A DNA stretch of 37,009 nucleotides, taken from the NCBI GenBank assembly GCA_900549285.1, contig URNW01000012.1:1-37009 (forward strand), given 5' to 3'. Source of the DNA: an uncultured Mycoplasmatota bacterium. Its GTDB lineage: Bacteria; Bacillota_I; Bacilli_A; RF39; UBA660. The notes below the pieces were generated by a model. The model worked only from the letters and a program-made list of their open reading frames with translations. It was not told the origin of the DNA and made no database searches. The position numbers were made by a program, and so were the translations under genes. Positions 8,996-17,107 of this stretch are shown one piece after another. Within the stretch, counting starts at the first letter, position 1, and the number at the start of each line of letters is the position of its first letter.

Positions 8996-10192
8996 CTAAT
9001 CCATAATAGCTCGATAAGCATGTCCTGCTTGTAATTCTTTTCCTTGAAGGCTAGCAAGTTCTCCAACACTAACTACCTGATAACCAGCCGCATATAATTT
9101 AGGAAGTAATATTTCTAATGCTTCTAAACTTGTTTGATATAACTCATGCATTAAAATAATAGATCCATCACTTACATTATCCATCACATAATTAACAATG
9201 TGATCAACATCATGATATCGCCAATCTTCTGTATCTAAATTCCATAAAATAAGAGGATTATCAACATTTTCTAAATTTGTTTTACTATAAGCTCCATAAG
9301 GAGGTCTTACATATCGAATATGATCTTTAGTAATACTATAAAATAAATCATCCACTTTTTTTAAACTAGCACTTACATCCTCCACACTATTTTTTTTCAT
9401 ATTCATATGATTATAAGTATGTGATCCTATTTCATTTCCAGACTTATACGTATTTAAAACACAACTTTGACAACTATTCATCATAGTTCCAACCATAAAG
9501 AACGTAGCATGTGCTTTATTTCTTGCTAAAACATCTAAAAATTTAGCATTATAAGTACTACTTGGTCCATCATCAAAGCTAATTGCAACAGTCTTCTTAT
9601 CTTTACTATATTGATATCCATCTTCATTTTTATACTCTAAAGAAAGTTCATGAGTAAAATCTAAATAATCATGAATTTCATTATAATTAATAGTAAGCGA
9701 TACCACTTCCTGATATTCATAAGAATAACTATAATCATAATAATAAATAATCATTTCTTGATCTTTAAGAATATAAACTTTAGTACCTTGTGTATTCTTA
9801 ATCCCCTCAACAATAAATTCAGGATATTTAAGATTCAAAAGTTCTAGTTCTTTTTCCTTAAATTCTTCTAAGGTTCCTTTTTTTAAAATATCTTCAATTG
9901 TTAGCTCATCACCTGTATAAGAATCAATGATGTAAGAAGAAAAACGGTTATTCTCTTCAAAAACTAAATTCGTAAATTCCTCTATATGATCGCTTTCATA
10001 ATAAGGAGTTCCATGATCTTCTTTTATTTTTGCAATTGCTTTTTTTGCTAGATCTGGAGAAACACTAGGTATAGATCCTGCTTTTAAATCTTCTTTTTCC
10101 ATAGTAAGTCCTCTAACTAAAAAAACAGTTGCTAATATAAATAAAATAATAATTAAAATACTAAATATAATTTTAAAAACTTTATACTTCAC
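8996..10192 (-). CDS. Membrane-anchored polysaccharide deacetylase (NodB domain)
   Basis: Probable cell-wall deacetylase that removes acetyl groups from N-acetylated sugars in peptidoglycan (PgdA/PdaC-like), often giving lysozyme resistance. An N-terminal membrane anchor (about 8-27) is followed by an extracytoplasmic region (about 45-190) resembling the accessory domain of PdaC/RsiV-type proteins. The NodB domain (about 200-385) has all the catalytic motifs: SFDDGP, HTYNH (metal histidines), RPPYG, DTEDW and ILMHEL. The start is GTG with AGGTAG upstream; the ATG one base earlier in another frame runs straight into TGA. Substrate assignment is inferred from family. Confidence 0.93.
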   Translation of the reverse strand: MKYKVFKIIFSILIIILFILATVFLVRGLTMEKEDLKAGSIPSVSPDLAKKAIAKIKEDHGTPYYESDHIEEFTNLVFEENNRFSSYIIDSYTGDELTIEDILKKGTLEEFKEKELELLNLKYPEFIVEGIKNTQGTKVYILKDQEMIIYYYDYSYSYEYQEVVSLTINYNEIHDYLDFTHELSLEYKNEDGYQYSKDKKTVAISFDDGPSSTYNAKFLDVLARNKAHATFFMVGTMMNSCQSCVLNTYKSGNEIGSHTYNHMNMKKNSVEDVSASLKKVDDLFYSITKDHIRYVRPPYGAYSKTNLENVDNPLILWNLDTEDWRYHDVDHIVNYVMDNVSDGSIILMHELYQTSLEALEILLPKLYAAGYQVVSVGELASLQGKELQAGHAYRAIMD

Positions 10193-10225
10193 ATAATCAC
10201 TACCTATTACTTAGTATAACAAATT

Positions 10226-11617
10226 TTAAATATTTTTTACATCTTTTTTGATAAAAAATACATAAGCTATACATAGCATAATAAATATATAAGCCAAAAC
10301 TACTAAAATAGAGGTAAAAATAGAAGCTCCAAAAGGTTGTGATTGTAAAGTTACTAAATAACTAAAATCCCAATAAAGAGAAACAAAAAATTTAAATATT
10401 GGAAATGAATAAATAAGAGCTAAATTAGATATGACATTTCCAAGTAAATAAAATAGAAAACTAATTGTAATGGCAGCAGATGTAGAAAGAGTAACGGTAC
10501 TAATCATAAATGCAAGTATTCCTATTACATAATATATTGGCAGACTACTAAATAACAATAATAATAGATATTTTATTGTAGAATAAGAAACAATACCTCC
10601 ACTAGTATATAAAATAATAGGCACATGGATTGAATCAAACCCTAAAATAATTCCTCCAATTAAAATTTCTATCAAACTCATAAATAACATAATAAGAGGA
10701 ATAAATAATATGACGATAAGTAGTTTACTAGTTAAAATAGTTCTTCTTTTAAAAGGCTTTGTAAATAAATATTTAATAGTTCCTCTAGAATATTCTTCAC
10801 TAACAATAGAACCAGCTAGCATAATAACATAAATTAAAATAAATATTCCAAATTCTCCAGAAAAATTCATAAGAACCGCTCTTAAAGTATGCTCATTTAA
10901 AACATCTTGTTCATGTTCTAACACATACTCATGTATACTCATATTCTCTTTCAAAAATTGAAGCCTATTTTCCTCTTCAAAAGTTAAATTTTCATCATGT
11001 AGTAAATTAATATACTCATACATGTTTTCCTCTAAATATAAAATAGAATTATGTAAATAATTATCTTTATCATAGGGAACATCTTGATCTTTTCGATATT
11101 TTGCTAATTCTAATAATGCTTTATATCTTTCATTTTCAGTTCCTGTTGTTTTACTTACTCTCTCCTCTAAATATAAGATCCTCTCATCTAAAAAATAGTG
11201 CCAATCATTATTTTTTATTTTCAAAATTTTATGATCCACTTCTAAAGAATATTTCTGATATAATTGATCATCTTCTAAAATATATTTACTTTCATACATC
11301 TTATAAATAATAGAATATAAATTATTTTTTATCAAATATGTTGCTACGTTATTAGAATAAAGTTGCATGAATTCTTCTACTTTTAAAGTTGTTAAATTCT
11401 CTACATAAATAAGTAAATCATCTGAATTATCAAGATCTAAATGTTGATTTTCATCTTCTATTTGATTGATATCAACCTCTTCTGTTAAAGAAGAATCTAG
11501 TGGATTTTTGTAAACTACATTAGTAAGAATACAAAAGAGAATAAAAATAAAAGTAACAACATAAAAACTCTTCTTTTTAAGTAATTTAATAATTTCATTT
11601 TTCATCAATCGAAACAT
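10226..11617 (-). CDS. ABC-2 type transporter permease
   Basis: Membrane partner of the ATPase encoded just upstream. It has one hydrophobic helix at the N-terminus (about 15-35), a long hydrophilic and probably extracytoplasmic segment rich in Glu, Asp and Tyr (about 40-235), then five to six helices to the C-terminus. This is the layout of ABC-2 export permeases such as those of bacteriocin-immunity or lantibiotic-resistance systems. The conserved stretch SEEYSRGTIKYLFTKP follows the second helix. I chose the ATG at 11617 because GGGGGTGATC, close to the extended ribosome binding site, is correctly spaced. It overlaps the ATPase gene by 23 bases. Confidence 0.9.
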   Translation of the reverse strand: MFRLMKNEIIKLLKKKSFYVVTFIFILFCILTNVVYKNPLDSSLTEEVDINQIEDENQHLDLDNSDDLLIYVENLTTLKVEEFMQLYSNNVATYLIKNNLYSIIYKMYESKYILEDDQLYQKYSLEVDHKILKIKNNDWHYFLDERILYLEERVSKTTGTENERYKALLELAKYRKDQDVPYDKDNYLHNSILYLEENMYEYINLLHDENLTFEEENRLQFLKENMSIHEYVLEHEQDVLNEHTLRAVLMNFSGEFGIFILIYVIMLAGSIVSEEYSRGTIKYLFTKPFKRRTILTSKLLIVILFIPLIMLFMSLIEILIGGIILGFDSIHVPIILYTSGGIVSYSTIKYLLLLLFSSLPIYYVIGILAFMISTVTLSTSAAITISFLFYLLGNVISNLALIYSFPIFKFFVSLYWDFSYLVTLQSQPFGASIFTSILVVLAYIFIMLCIAYVFFIKKDVKNI

Positions 11618-12509
11618 TATGATCACCCCCAGATCTTTTCATAAAAGCTTCTTCTAAAGTCATATTTTCTTTTTTTACTTCAAAAATAAGAACTTCTTCC
11701 TTAACTAGTTTTTGAATAAAAAGAGCAATCTCCTCTTCATCTCGAATCACTTCAAGATATTTTGGATCTATAATTTGATCGCCTTCCCGCATCCATTTTT
11801 CACATTTATGACTATCATCAACTTTTAATAAATATTTATTTTCATCCATTTTTTTAATTTCATCAATAGAATTTTCTTCTAAAATTTCTCCTTTAGAAAT
11901 AATACAAACCCGATTGCAAAAGCTTTCAAGTTCACTTAAGTTATGACTAGAAATTAAAATACCAACTCCACTTTTAGATAATCTTTTAAGTAGAACTCTT
12001 AAATCTTTTATTCCCTCGGGATCAAGACCATTAGTAGGTTCATCTAAAATCAGTAACTTAGGAGAATGTAGTAAAGCAATGGCAATTCCAAGTCTTTGCC
12101 TCATCCCAAGAGAATATTTACTCACTTTATCATGAATTCGTGTTTCTAAACCAACTAATTCGACTACTCTAGTAATATCATCCATTAAAACATTTTTATA
12201 CATTCTAGCCTGAATCTTTAAATTTTCCATTCCAGATAAATACATATATACATCTGGTTCTTCTACAAGACAACCTACGAAAGACATAGCTTTAACAAAA
12301 TCTTTTTTTATATCAAATCCACCAATCCAAACATGACCAGAACTGATTTTTTGAAGCCCTAAAATACATTTAATAGTAGTAGTTTTACCAGCCCCATTAG
12401 GTCCAATAAAAGCTAAAATATCTCCTTCATTTATCTCAAAAGAAACATTTTTTAATATTTGCTTTTTTCCAATTTTCTTCCATAAATTTTCCACTTTTAA
12501 TATACTCAT
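11595..12509 (-). CDS. ABC transporter ATP-binding protein (partner of ABC-2 permease)
   Basis: Energises the permease encoded downstream. Motifs are complete: Walker A GPNGAGKTT, signature SLGMRQR (the LGxRQR variant common in ABC-2 exporters), Walker B LLILDEPTNGLDP and the switch His in SSHNLSE. A C-terminal extension of about 90 residues follows, as in BcrA-type ATPases. The ATG at 12509 has AGAAGGG upstream and TATAAT about 20 bases further up, so I reject the longer frame to 12560. The 304-residue length is normal. The pair may export a peptide or antibiotic or have an immunity role; the substrate is unknown. Confidence 0.94.
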   Translation of the reverse strand: MSILKVENLWKKIGKKQILKNVSFEINEGDILAFIGPNGAGKTTTIKCILGLQKISSGHVWIGGFDIKKDFVKAMSFVGCLVEEPDVYMYLSGMENLKIQARMYKNVLMDDITRVVELVGLETRIHDKVSKYSLGMRQRLGIAIALLHSPKLLILDEPTNGLDPEGIKDLRVLLKRLSKSGVGILISSHNLSELESFCNRVCIISKGEILEENSIDEIKKMDENKYLLKVDDSHKCEKWMREGDQIIDPKYLEVIRDEEEIALFIQKLVKEEVLIFEVKKENMTLEEAFMKRSGGDHNVSIDEK

Positions 12510-12548
12510 AATAACCCTTCTAACTAAATTTATTATACCAAAAAACAA

Positions 12549-12590
12549 CCAAAAAAGCACTCTTAGTAAGTATCATAACGAAGAGTGCTT
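12549..12590 (-). terminator. Terminator after the 12.6-13.2 kb gene
   Basis: A perfect 10-bp stem (AAGCACTCTT/AAGAGTGCTT, 16-base loop) is followed on the minus strand by TTTTTTGG. It separates the upstream unrecognised gene from the ABC-2 pair. Confidence 0.85.
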
Positions 12591-12618
12591 AAAAATGCAA
12601 GCAAAAGTATTCGACAAA

Positions 12619-13152
12619 TTATTTATTTTTTCTAAGAGTTCTAATAAGAGGTTCATGAATAGCTGTTAAAATATTATATTCTGTTTCTAGCGAACAATCA
12701 TAAGAAGCATTTAATCGATAGTAAAAAAATTCAAAAGCTTCTAAAGTCATAGGAAAAGAAAAATTAGCTCCTGCTTCTATATCAAAATGAGACATTATAT
12801 AAGATTTATGTTTTGTTTTATTATACAAAAAAGCCTTATATTGAATATACTCACTACCAGGATAGATTAAAGCTCCACTAAGAGCACAAGTATGCATCTT
12901 ATGAGCCTTTAAAATTTTTATAACAGGATAAAAATATACAGTATCTCCAGGAAATAAATAGGTACTCTTATTTTTTGCACTCATACTTTCCCCTATATAA
13001 TATAATTCATCTATACTATAACCATATTTAAAATCTAAATCAGGATATAAAGAACACAAATGTTCAAATTCTTGATCATACAAATCTAAATATGGACTAT
13101 CTAATTCATATCTTTTAAACATAGTCCAATTATCACTATTAATATTCTTCAT
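12619..13152 (-). CDS. Hypothetical protein, 177 residues
   Basis: I do not recognise this protein. It is soluble-looking, with no signal peptide or long hydrophobic helix, and is rich in Tyr and Phe. A central segment (HTCALSGALIYPGSEYIQYKA) has one Cys and one His but no clear metal site. A weak GGTGT sequence precedes the ATG. It is followed by a strong terminator, so it is a short unit alone or with the gene upstream. The frame is uninterrupted and uses codons like its neighbours. Confidence 0.75.
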   Translation of the reverse strand: MKNINSDNWTMFKRYELDSPYLDLYDQEFEHLCSLYPDLDFKYGYSIDELYYIGESMSAKNKSTYLFPGDTVYFYPVIKILKAHKMHTCALSGALIYPGSEYIQYKAFLYNKTKHKSYIMSHFDIEAGANFSFPMTLEAFEFFYYRLNASYDCSLETEYNILTAIHEPLIRTLRKNK

Positions 13153-13250
13153 ACTTACACCAATTTCATTCTAACACCCTTTAAATATAAAATCAAACAA
13201 AAATATCTATCTTATGATAACTATTAAATAAATAAACTTTAAGAACCCTA

Positions 13251-13922
13251 TTAACGTTTTTTTGTTATATCCATATCTTGATCTAACAAATCTAATTCTG
13301 GAAACTCCATTTCTAAATCTTGTGGAAATAAAGGTATAGAAGCATCTTTTTTTCTTTCACATATAGCTAACAAAGAGTCCATAATTTCTCTTTTAATTTT
13401 TTCTATACTTTGTTCTTCATGTTCAATCAATACTTGAGAATCTTTCTTTTTATCAAGAATACTTGTATACTTTTGAAAAACTTCTTCTCTTTTTTTATTA
13501 GAACTCATTACCTTGCTAAACTGCTCCTGAATAATTTTTTTATTTTTTTCTCTTAAATATCTATAATACTTTTTTATTATTTTAACACTAGCAAAAGAAA
13601 GTATAATATTAGCCGTATTAAAACCCAAAATAGCCATAATAGTAAAAAGAGAAGAAAAGCCTAAATAAAGAATAAAAGGATAAGAAAGTACAGATAAAAC
13701 CGCTAATGTAACCATAACAAAAAATACAGATATGGTTTTATTTTCCTCTTTTTCTTCATTATTAAGCTTATGTAAGCATATATAATCTTGTTCATTTTGT
13801 TCTCTTACTAATTGCATTTCTCTTTGAATGAATTGTAATTCTTGATCTAAAGAATCGATATGTGATCGCATTCTTTTAATATATTGTTCTTTTTTTAAAA
13901 TCAATTTTAAATATTTTTCCAT
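13251..13922 (-). CDS. Hypothetical coiled-coil membrane protein
   Basis: I do not recognise this 223-residue protein by family. An N-terminal charged coiled coil (about 1-60) leads to a hairpin of two hydrophobic helices (about 64-86 and 90-112), then a second long coiled coil (about 115-190) and an acidic tail with Leu, Asp and Glu residues that ends in a short basic stretch. This suggests an inner-membrane protein with both ends in the cytoplasm. A GGGGGAAGG ribosome binding site precedes the ATG. It follows the DUF3006 gene in the same direction. Confidence 0.75.
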   Translation of the reverse strand: MEKYLKLILKKEQYIKRMRSHIDSLDQELQFIQREMQLVREQNEQDYICLHKLNNEEKEENKTISVFFVMVTLAVLSVLSYPFILYLGFSSLFTIMAILGFNTANIILSFASVKIIKKYYRYLREKNKKIIQEQFSKVMSSNKKREEVFQKYTSILDKKKDSQVLIEHEEQSIEKIKREIMDSLLAICERKKDASIPLFPQDLEMEFPELDLLDQDMDITKKR

Positions 13923-13956
13923 AAGCCTTCCCCCTGATGTTTATTTTACCACAAAA

Positions 13957-14154
13957 TCAATCTTCAAACAAATCATTCATTAACTTAGTAATATTTTTTT
14001 TCCTTTTTTTAGTTTCTTCAAAATCGATACTAATATTGATCACATCCCCTTCATGGGCATTAGGAACTAACTCTTTTGGCATATTTACAAATTTTCCTAT
14101 ACTTAATTCAACAACTGCATATTCTCCTTCAAACCGATCAATAATCACTTTCAT
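13957..14154 (-). CDS. DUF3006 family small protein
   Basis: A 65-residue protein fitting DUF3006: it begins KVIIDRFEGEYAVVEL, has a beta-rich core ending in EGDVINI, then a basic helix. In Bacillota this family is commonly encoded beside ComEC-like metallo-beta-lactamase proteins, exactly as here, where its ATG lies two bases after the stop codon of such a gene. The molecular function is not known. It probably acts with the neighbouring hydrolase because the pairing is conserved and the two are closely coupled. Confidence 0.85.
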   Translation of the reverse strand: MKVIIDRFEGEYAVVELSIGKFVNMPKELVPNAHEGDVINISIDFEETKKRKKNITKLMNDLFED

Positions 14155-14156
14155 AT

Positions 14157-15032
14157 TTATTTCTTCTCCACCTTTACATCAATATTCTCTCCATCACTAG
14201 TAACAGTAATTGTTCCATTTAAATCAGTTCGATAAATATAATTTGTATATTTTTCTAATTTATGAATCGTACTACTAGAAGGATGATCATAACTATTATC
14301 TTTACCTACACTGATAATAGCATATTTAGGATTTACTCGTTTTAAAAATTCATCACTACTACTTGAATCACTACCATGATGCCCAACTTTTAAAACATCT
14401 GCTTTTACATCACCAGTAATTTCTTTTTCGCTTAATTCTTCAGCATCTCCTGTATACAAAAAGCTAGTATTACCATATGTAATTTTTAAGACAATTGAAT
14501 AATTATTTAAACTCGAATACTTATCTTGATTAGGTGCAAGCATATCAATCGTTAGATTCTCATCTTGTAGTACACTTACCCCAGCTTTACCAGTTTTAAC
14601 ATGAAGTCCTTTTTCTTTAATTGTTTCCAATAAATTTTCATAAGTTTTACTAGTACTTACTGCTTTTGGCATATAAATAGTTCCAATATCAAAAGCTTTA
14701 ATAACTTCAGCCATTCCTCCAATATGATCAGCATGAGGATGAGTTGCAATTACATAATCAATTCGATCATATCCTAAACTCTTAATATATTCTATAATCT
14801 TTTGACTAGAACTAGCAATACCTGCATCAATAAGCATAACCTCACCATTAGAAAGCTCAATCAAACTAGCATCTCCCTGTCCTACATCAATATAATGAGA
14901 AATAATCTTATCATCACTTGCTACAAAATTCTTATCATTCTCTAAAGCACTTGAACTAGGAATATTAAAATCAAGTTGCGTACAACCGCTAACCCCAACT
15001 AACACGAATAACATTAAAAATATCTTTTTCAT
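14157..15032 (-). CDS. ComEC/Rec2-related metallo-beta-lactamase lipoprotein
   Basis: Surface-anchored metal-dependent hydrolase related to the C-terminal domain of the competence protein ComEC, possibly a nuclease or phosphodiesterase. The signal peptide ends in the lipobox VSGC, with the lipidated Cys at residue 17. The metallo-beta-lactamase fold carries YIDVGQGDA, the metal motif THPHADHIGG (HxHxDH), LYTGDAE and VGHHGS, all intact. It lacks the transmembrane channel of ComEC, so it is not a DNA translocator. The ATG has AGGAGTG upstream. Paired with the DUF3006 gene. The substrate is not determinable from the sequence. Confidence 0.92.
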   Translation of the reverse strand: MKKIFLMLFVLVGVSGCTQLDFNIPSSSALENDKNFVASDDKIISHYIDVGQGDASLIELSNGEVMLIDAGIASSSQKIIEYIKSLGYDRIDYVIATHPHADHIGGMAEVIKAFDIGTIYMPKAVSTSKTYENLLETIKEKGLHVKTGKAGVSVLQDENLTIDMLAPNQDKYSSLNNYSIVLKITYGNTSFLYTGDAEELSEKEITGDVKADVLKVGHHGSDSSSSDEFLKRVNPKYAIISVGKDNSYDHPSSSTIHKLEKYTNYIYRTDLNGTITVTSDGENIDVKVEKK

Positions 15033-15064
15033 ACTACACTCCTACTATAATTATAGTAAAAATT

Positions 15065-15098
15065 AAAAAAAAGAACAATGTTTATCATCATTCTTTAC
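15065..15098 (-). terminator. Terminator after the 15.1-16.0 kb gene
   Basis: An 11-bp stem with two G-U pairs (15070-15080 with 15086-15096) and a short loop is followed by a T-rich run on the minus strand. It separates the unrecognised gene from the metallo-beta-lactamase gene. Confidence 0.75.
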
Positions 15099-15099
15099 A

Positions 15100-15981
15100 T
15101 TAAAATCTTTCCTTATAAACAGGAACTCTTACTCTTGTAGAAGAATGAATTCCCGTATTTTCATCAAGTATTTTCATTGCTTGATGAAAGTATTTTTGAC
15201 AAGCTACTTCAAAAGGCATTTCAAGATGAACTAACACATGAGTAATCTTAAATTCTAATTCTTTTAATTCATCTAATGGAGTTGCATAAATTATATCAAT
15301 CATTTCTTCTAAATGATTACTTTTTACTACTTCCCTATCACGAACTAATCTTAATACAACAGCTAAATATTCATCACTTGGAGCTTGAAATAATTTTAAA
15401 ATAACTCCATAATTATCTTTTCCAAGTAAATCACAAATACAACAAATCAATTCATTTTTAGGTAAAACTGTATTAATAATCCCATTTACAACTACATCTA
15501 AAAGTCCTAATTCATTTAATTTTTCATCATTAATAATACTTTCAAATTGATTATATCTAAAGTTTTGTTCTAAAGACCATAACTTTGCTTCTATTCTTGT
15601 ATAATTAAGCAGTTTTTGATTATCTTCATCTGCATACTCTGCAAATAAATAAGCATACATAATAGGAAAAGTAGGATAATTAAATAAAATATCTAAATAA
15701 TAATAAAAATTGTTGCTAGTGGCTAAAACTGTATTCTTAAAAATATTTAAAAAGCGGTTCAATGTTTTTTTTAATTCAAAAGAATCTAAATTCATCCAGC
15801 GTAGTCTTCCTAAAGTACTATAAAACTTATTTTTTAATTCAATCGGTAAGCTTTTATAAATATCTGTCTGAAAAATTTGTAAAACAACAGCATAAAATTC
15901 TTGATTATATTTCCATTTTTCTAATTCCTCATAATCTCTTTTAGTAATATTTAAAATTCCTGCATTGATACTCTCAAACAT
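15100..15981 (-). CDS. Hypothetical protein, 293 residues
   Basis: I do not recognise this protein. It appears soluble and almost wholly alpha-helical, with many Leu, Glu and Asn residues and several short helical units, which could be an alpha-solenoid-like fold (inference). There is no signal peptide or membrane helix. Two Cys lie close together in ELICCICDLLGK, so a thiol or metal role cannot be excluded. A GGGGGAA ribosome binding site precedes the ATG, and a terminator follows the stop. It appears to be transcribed alone. Confidence 0.75.
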   Translation of the reverse strand: MFESINAGILNITKRDYEELEKWKYNQEFYAVVLQIFQTDIYKSLPIELKNKFYSTLGRLRWMNLDSFELKKTLNRFLNIFKNTVLATSNNFYYYLDILFNYPTFPIMYAYLFAEYADEDNQKLLNYTRIEAKLWSLEQNFRYNQFESIINDEKLNELGLLDVVVNGIINTVLPKNELICCICDLLGKDNYGVILKLFQAPSDEYLAVVLRLVRDREVVKSNHLEEMIDIIYATPLDELKELEFKITHVLVHLEMPFEVACQKYFHQAMKILDENTGIHSSTRVRVPVYKERF

Positions 15982-16032
15982 ATATATTCCCCCAATACTT
16001 AAAATATATCATAAAAAATTTAAAATGTAAAT

Positions 16033-16053
16033 AAAAAAGAGGAGCTAATCCTC
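16033..16053 (-). terminator. Terminator after the 16.0-16.6 kb lipoprotein gene
   Basis: A 5-bp stem (GAGGA/TCCTC) with a 5-base loop overlaps the TAG stop and is followed by six T on the minus strand. Confidence 0.75.
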
Positions 16054-16587
16054 ATCATAATTATAAACGCCATGTATTTTTTCTAACGTTTCCTCATCAG
16101 GTTGTTCTACATACCATTTTCCATCTGTTTTAGTAACTTTAAAAACTACATTATATTGAATCGTATCATTCATATTTTTCATTTGTTCTAATTTATATTC
16201 AATATATAAATCATTGTCATATTTTCCATCCGTCAAAAATTCATCTTGATGCGAATTCAAATATTCACTAGCTTCCTTTTGAGCTTTATAAAGATCATAA
16301 ACTGTTAATTTAACTGTAACATTTGCTGTATCTCCATCATAATCTTCATTTTCGATTGTATAAATTAAATCACGATACTGTCTTTTTAAAACTTCTTTAT
16401 AAGTTTCTTTTCCTTTATCAGTTAATTTTTCAGCTTCTACAAGTTCATCAATATCCTCTAACACATGATCGCTAAGTCCTTTATAATCATTTAAGTATTT
16501 TTCAACTGCATCTGCCGCCTTATCATTAGAACAAGAACATCCTACTACGAGTAACAAACATCCAAACATCAAAAGTATTTTTTTCAT
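16045..16587 (-). CDS. Lipoprotein of unknown function
   Basis: A 180-residue surface lipoprotein. A Lys-started hydrophobic signal peptide ends in the lipobox VVGC, with the lipidated Cys at 17. The mature part is acidic, with a helical N-terminal half and a beta-rich C-terminal half (VKLTVYDL, YNVVFKVTKTDGKWYVEQP) resembling the NTF2-like or small-lipoprotein folds common in Bacillota; that fold is inferred. I chose the ATG at 16587 because AAGGA lies nine bases upstream, rather than the ATG three codons earlier. Divergent from the EIIB-like gene. Confidence 0.85.
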   Translation of the reverse strand: MKKILLMFGCLLLVVGCSCSNDKAADAVEKYLNDYKGLSDHVLEDIDELVEAEKLTDKGKETYKEVLKRQYRDLIYTIENEDYDGDTANVTVKLTVYDLYKAQKEASEYLNSHQDEFLTDGKYDNDLYIEYKLEQMKNMNDTIQYNVVFKVTKTDGKWYVEQPDEETLEKIHGVYNYDED

Positions 16588-16671
16588 TTTCACCATTCCT
16601 TAATTTTATTATGTTACCAAAAAACTTTATTTATACCAATTTTTATAGTATAATAATAATAGGTGATAAAA

Positions 16672-16989
16672 ATGGATACATGGATACAATATTTAATTAT
16701 TGCAATAATCTTAATTATTATTTTATTAATTGTAATTAAATTAACAAGAAGAGACTTTAGAATTGAAGCAAATAAGCTCATAACTTATCTTGGAGGAAAA
16801 GATAATATTGTTAGTGCTGAGGCAAATATGAGTAGATTCAAAGTAATTTTAAAAGACATAAGTATTGTCAACAAAGATGCTATTGAAAAATTAGGAGCTA
16901 AAGGCATTGTAGAAATTGATAATCAATTAAAAATAATCTTTGGTCCAAATGCCAAAGAATTAAAAAGATATATTGATGATATCGTCTAA
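16672..16989 (+). CDS. Membrane-anchored PTS EIIB-like protein lacking the phospho-cysteine
   Basis: A 105-residue protein. One transmembrane helix (about 5-22) is followed by a domain (about 31-105) resembling the glucose-type phosphotransferase EIIB domain: LGGKDNIV, then a segment matching the DACxTRLR active-site region, then GAKGIVEIDNQLKIIFGPNAKEL. In active EIIB the Cys of that motif carries the phosphate. Here the aligned residue is Asn 52 (EANMSRFKV), so it should not be phosphorylated. A regulatory or binding role is inferred. ATG at 16672 with AGGTGAT upstream and a TATAAT at 16649-16654. Confidence 0.85.
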   Translation: MDTWIQYLIIAIILIIILLIVIKLTRRDFRIEANKLITYLGGKDNIVSAEANMSRFKVILKDISIVNKDAIEKLGAKGIVEIDNQLKIIFGPNAKELKRYIDDIV

Positions 16990-17013
16990 ACTAAACCAAA
17001 AGTTTAGTTTTTT
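16989..17013 (+). terminator. Terminator after the EIIB-like gene
   Basis: An 8-bp stem (AACTAAAC/GTTTAGTT, 5-base loop) starts at the stop codon and is followed by a T-run. It marks the last clear host signal before the mobile element. Confidence 0.87.
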
Positions 17014-17062
17014 AATTTTAAAAAGATAGTAAATTTTTAATTAAACTTTTATAAATTCTTAT

Positions 17063-17107
17063 ATGTCGTTATAACCTTTATTTAAAGGCGTTTACGACAT
17101 TTTTATT
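17063..17107 (+). other. Left-end hairpin with candidate attachment core TTTAAAGGC
   Basis: A 7-bp outer stem (ATGTCGT/ACGACAT) encloses CCTTT-ATTT-AAAGG. In the plus direction it is followed by a T-run, so it can also act as a terminator; it overlaps the int stop codon. The 9-base TTTAAAGGC (17081-17089) recurs at 24956-24964 in a similar setting (GTTATAA-CCTT here, GTTACAAGCCTT there). Candidate left attachment site. Confidence 0.4.

Noticed and set aside
12510..12560. Longer N-terminus for the ABC-2 ATPase
   Set aside because: This segment contains a TATAAT-like box, and its far end runs into the preceding terminator; the ATG at 12509 has the ribosome binding site and the normal ATPase start.
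12555..12590. AGCACTC/GAGTGCT palindrome as another CIRCE operator
   Set aside because: The arms lack the TTA/TAA ends and the spacing is 16 bases; the following T-run marks it as a terminator.
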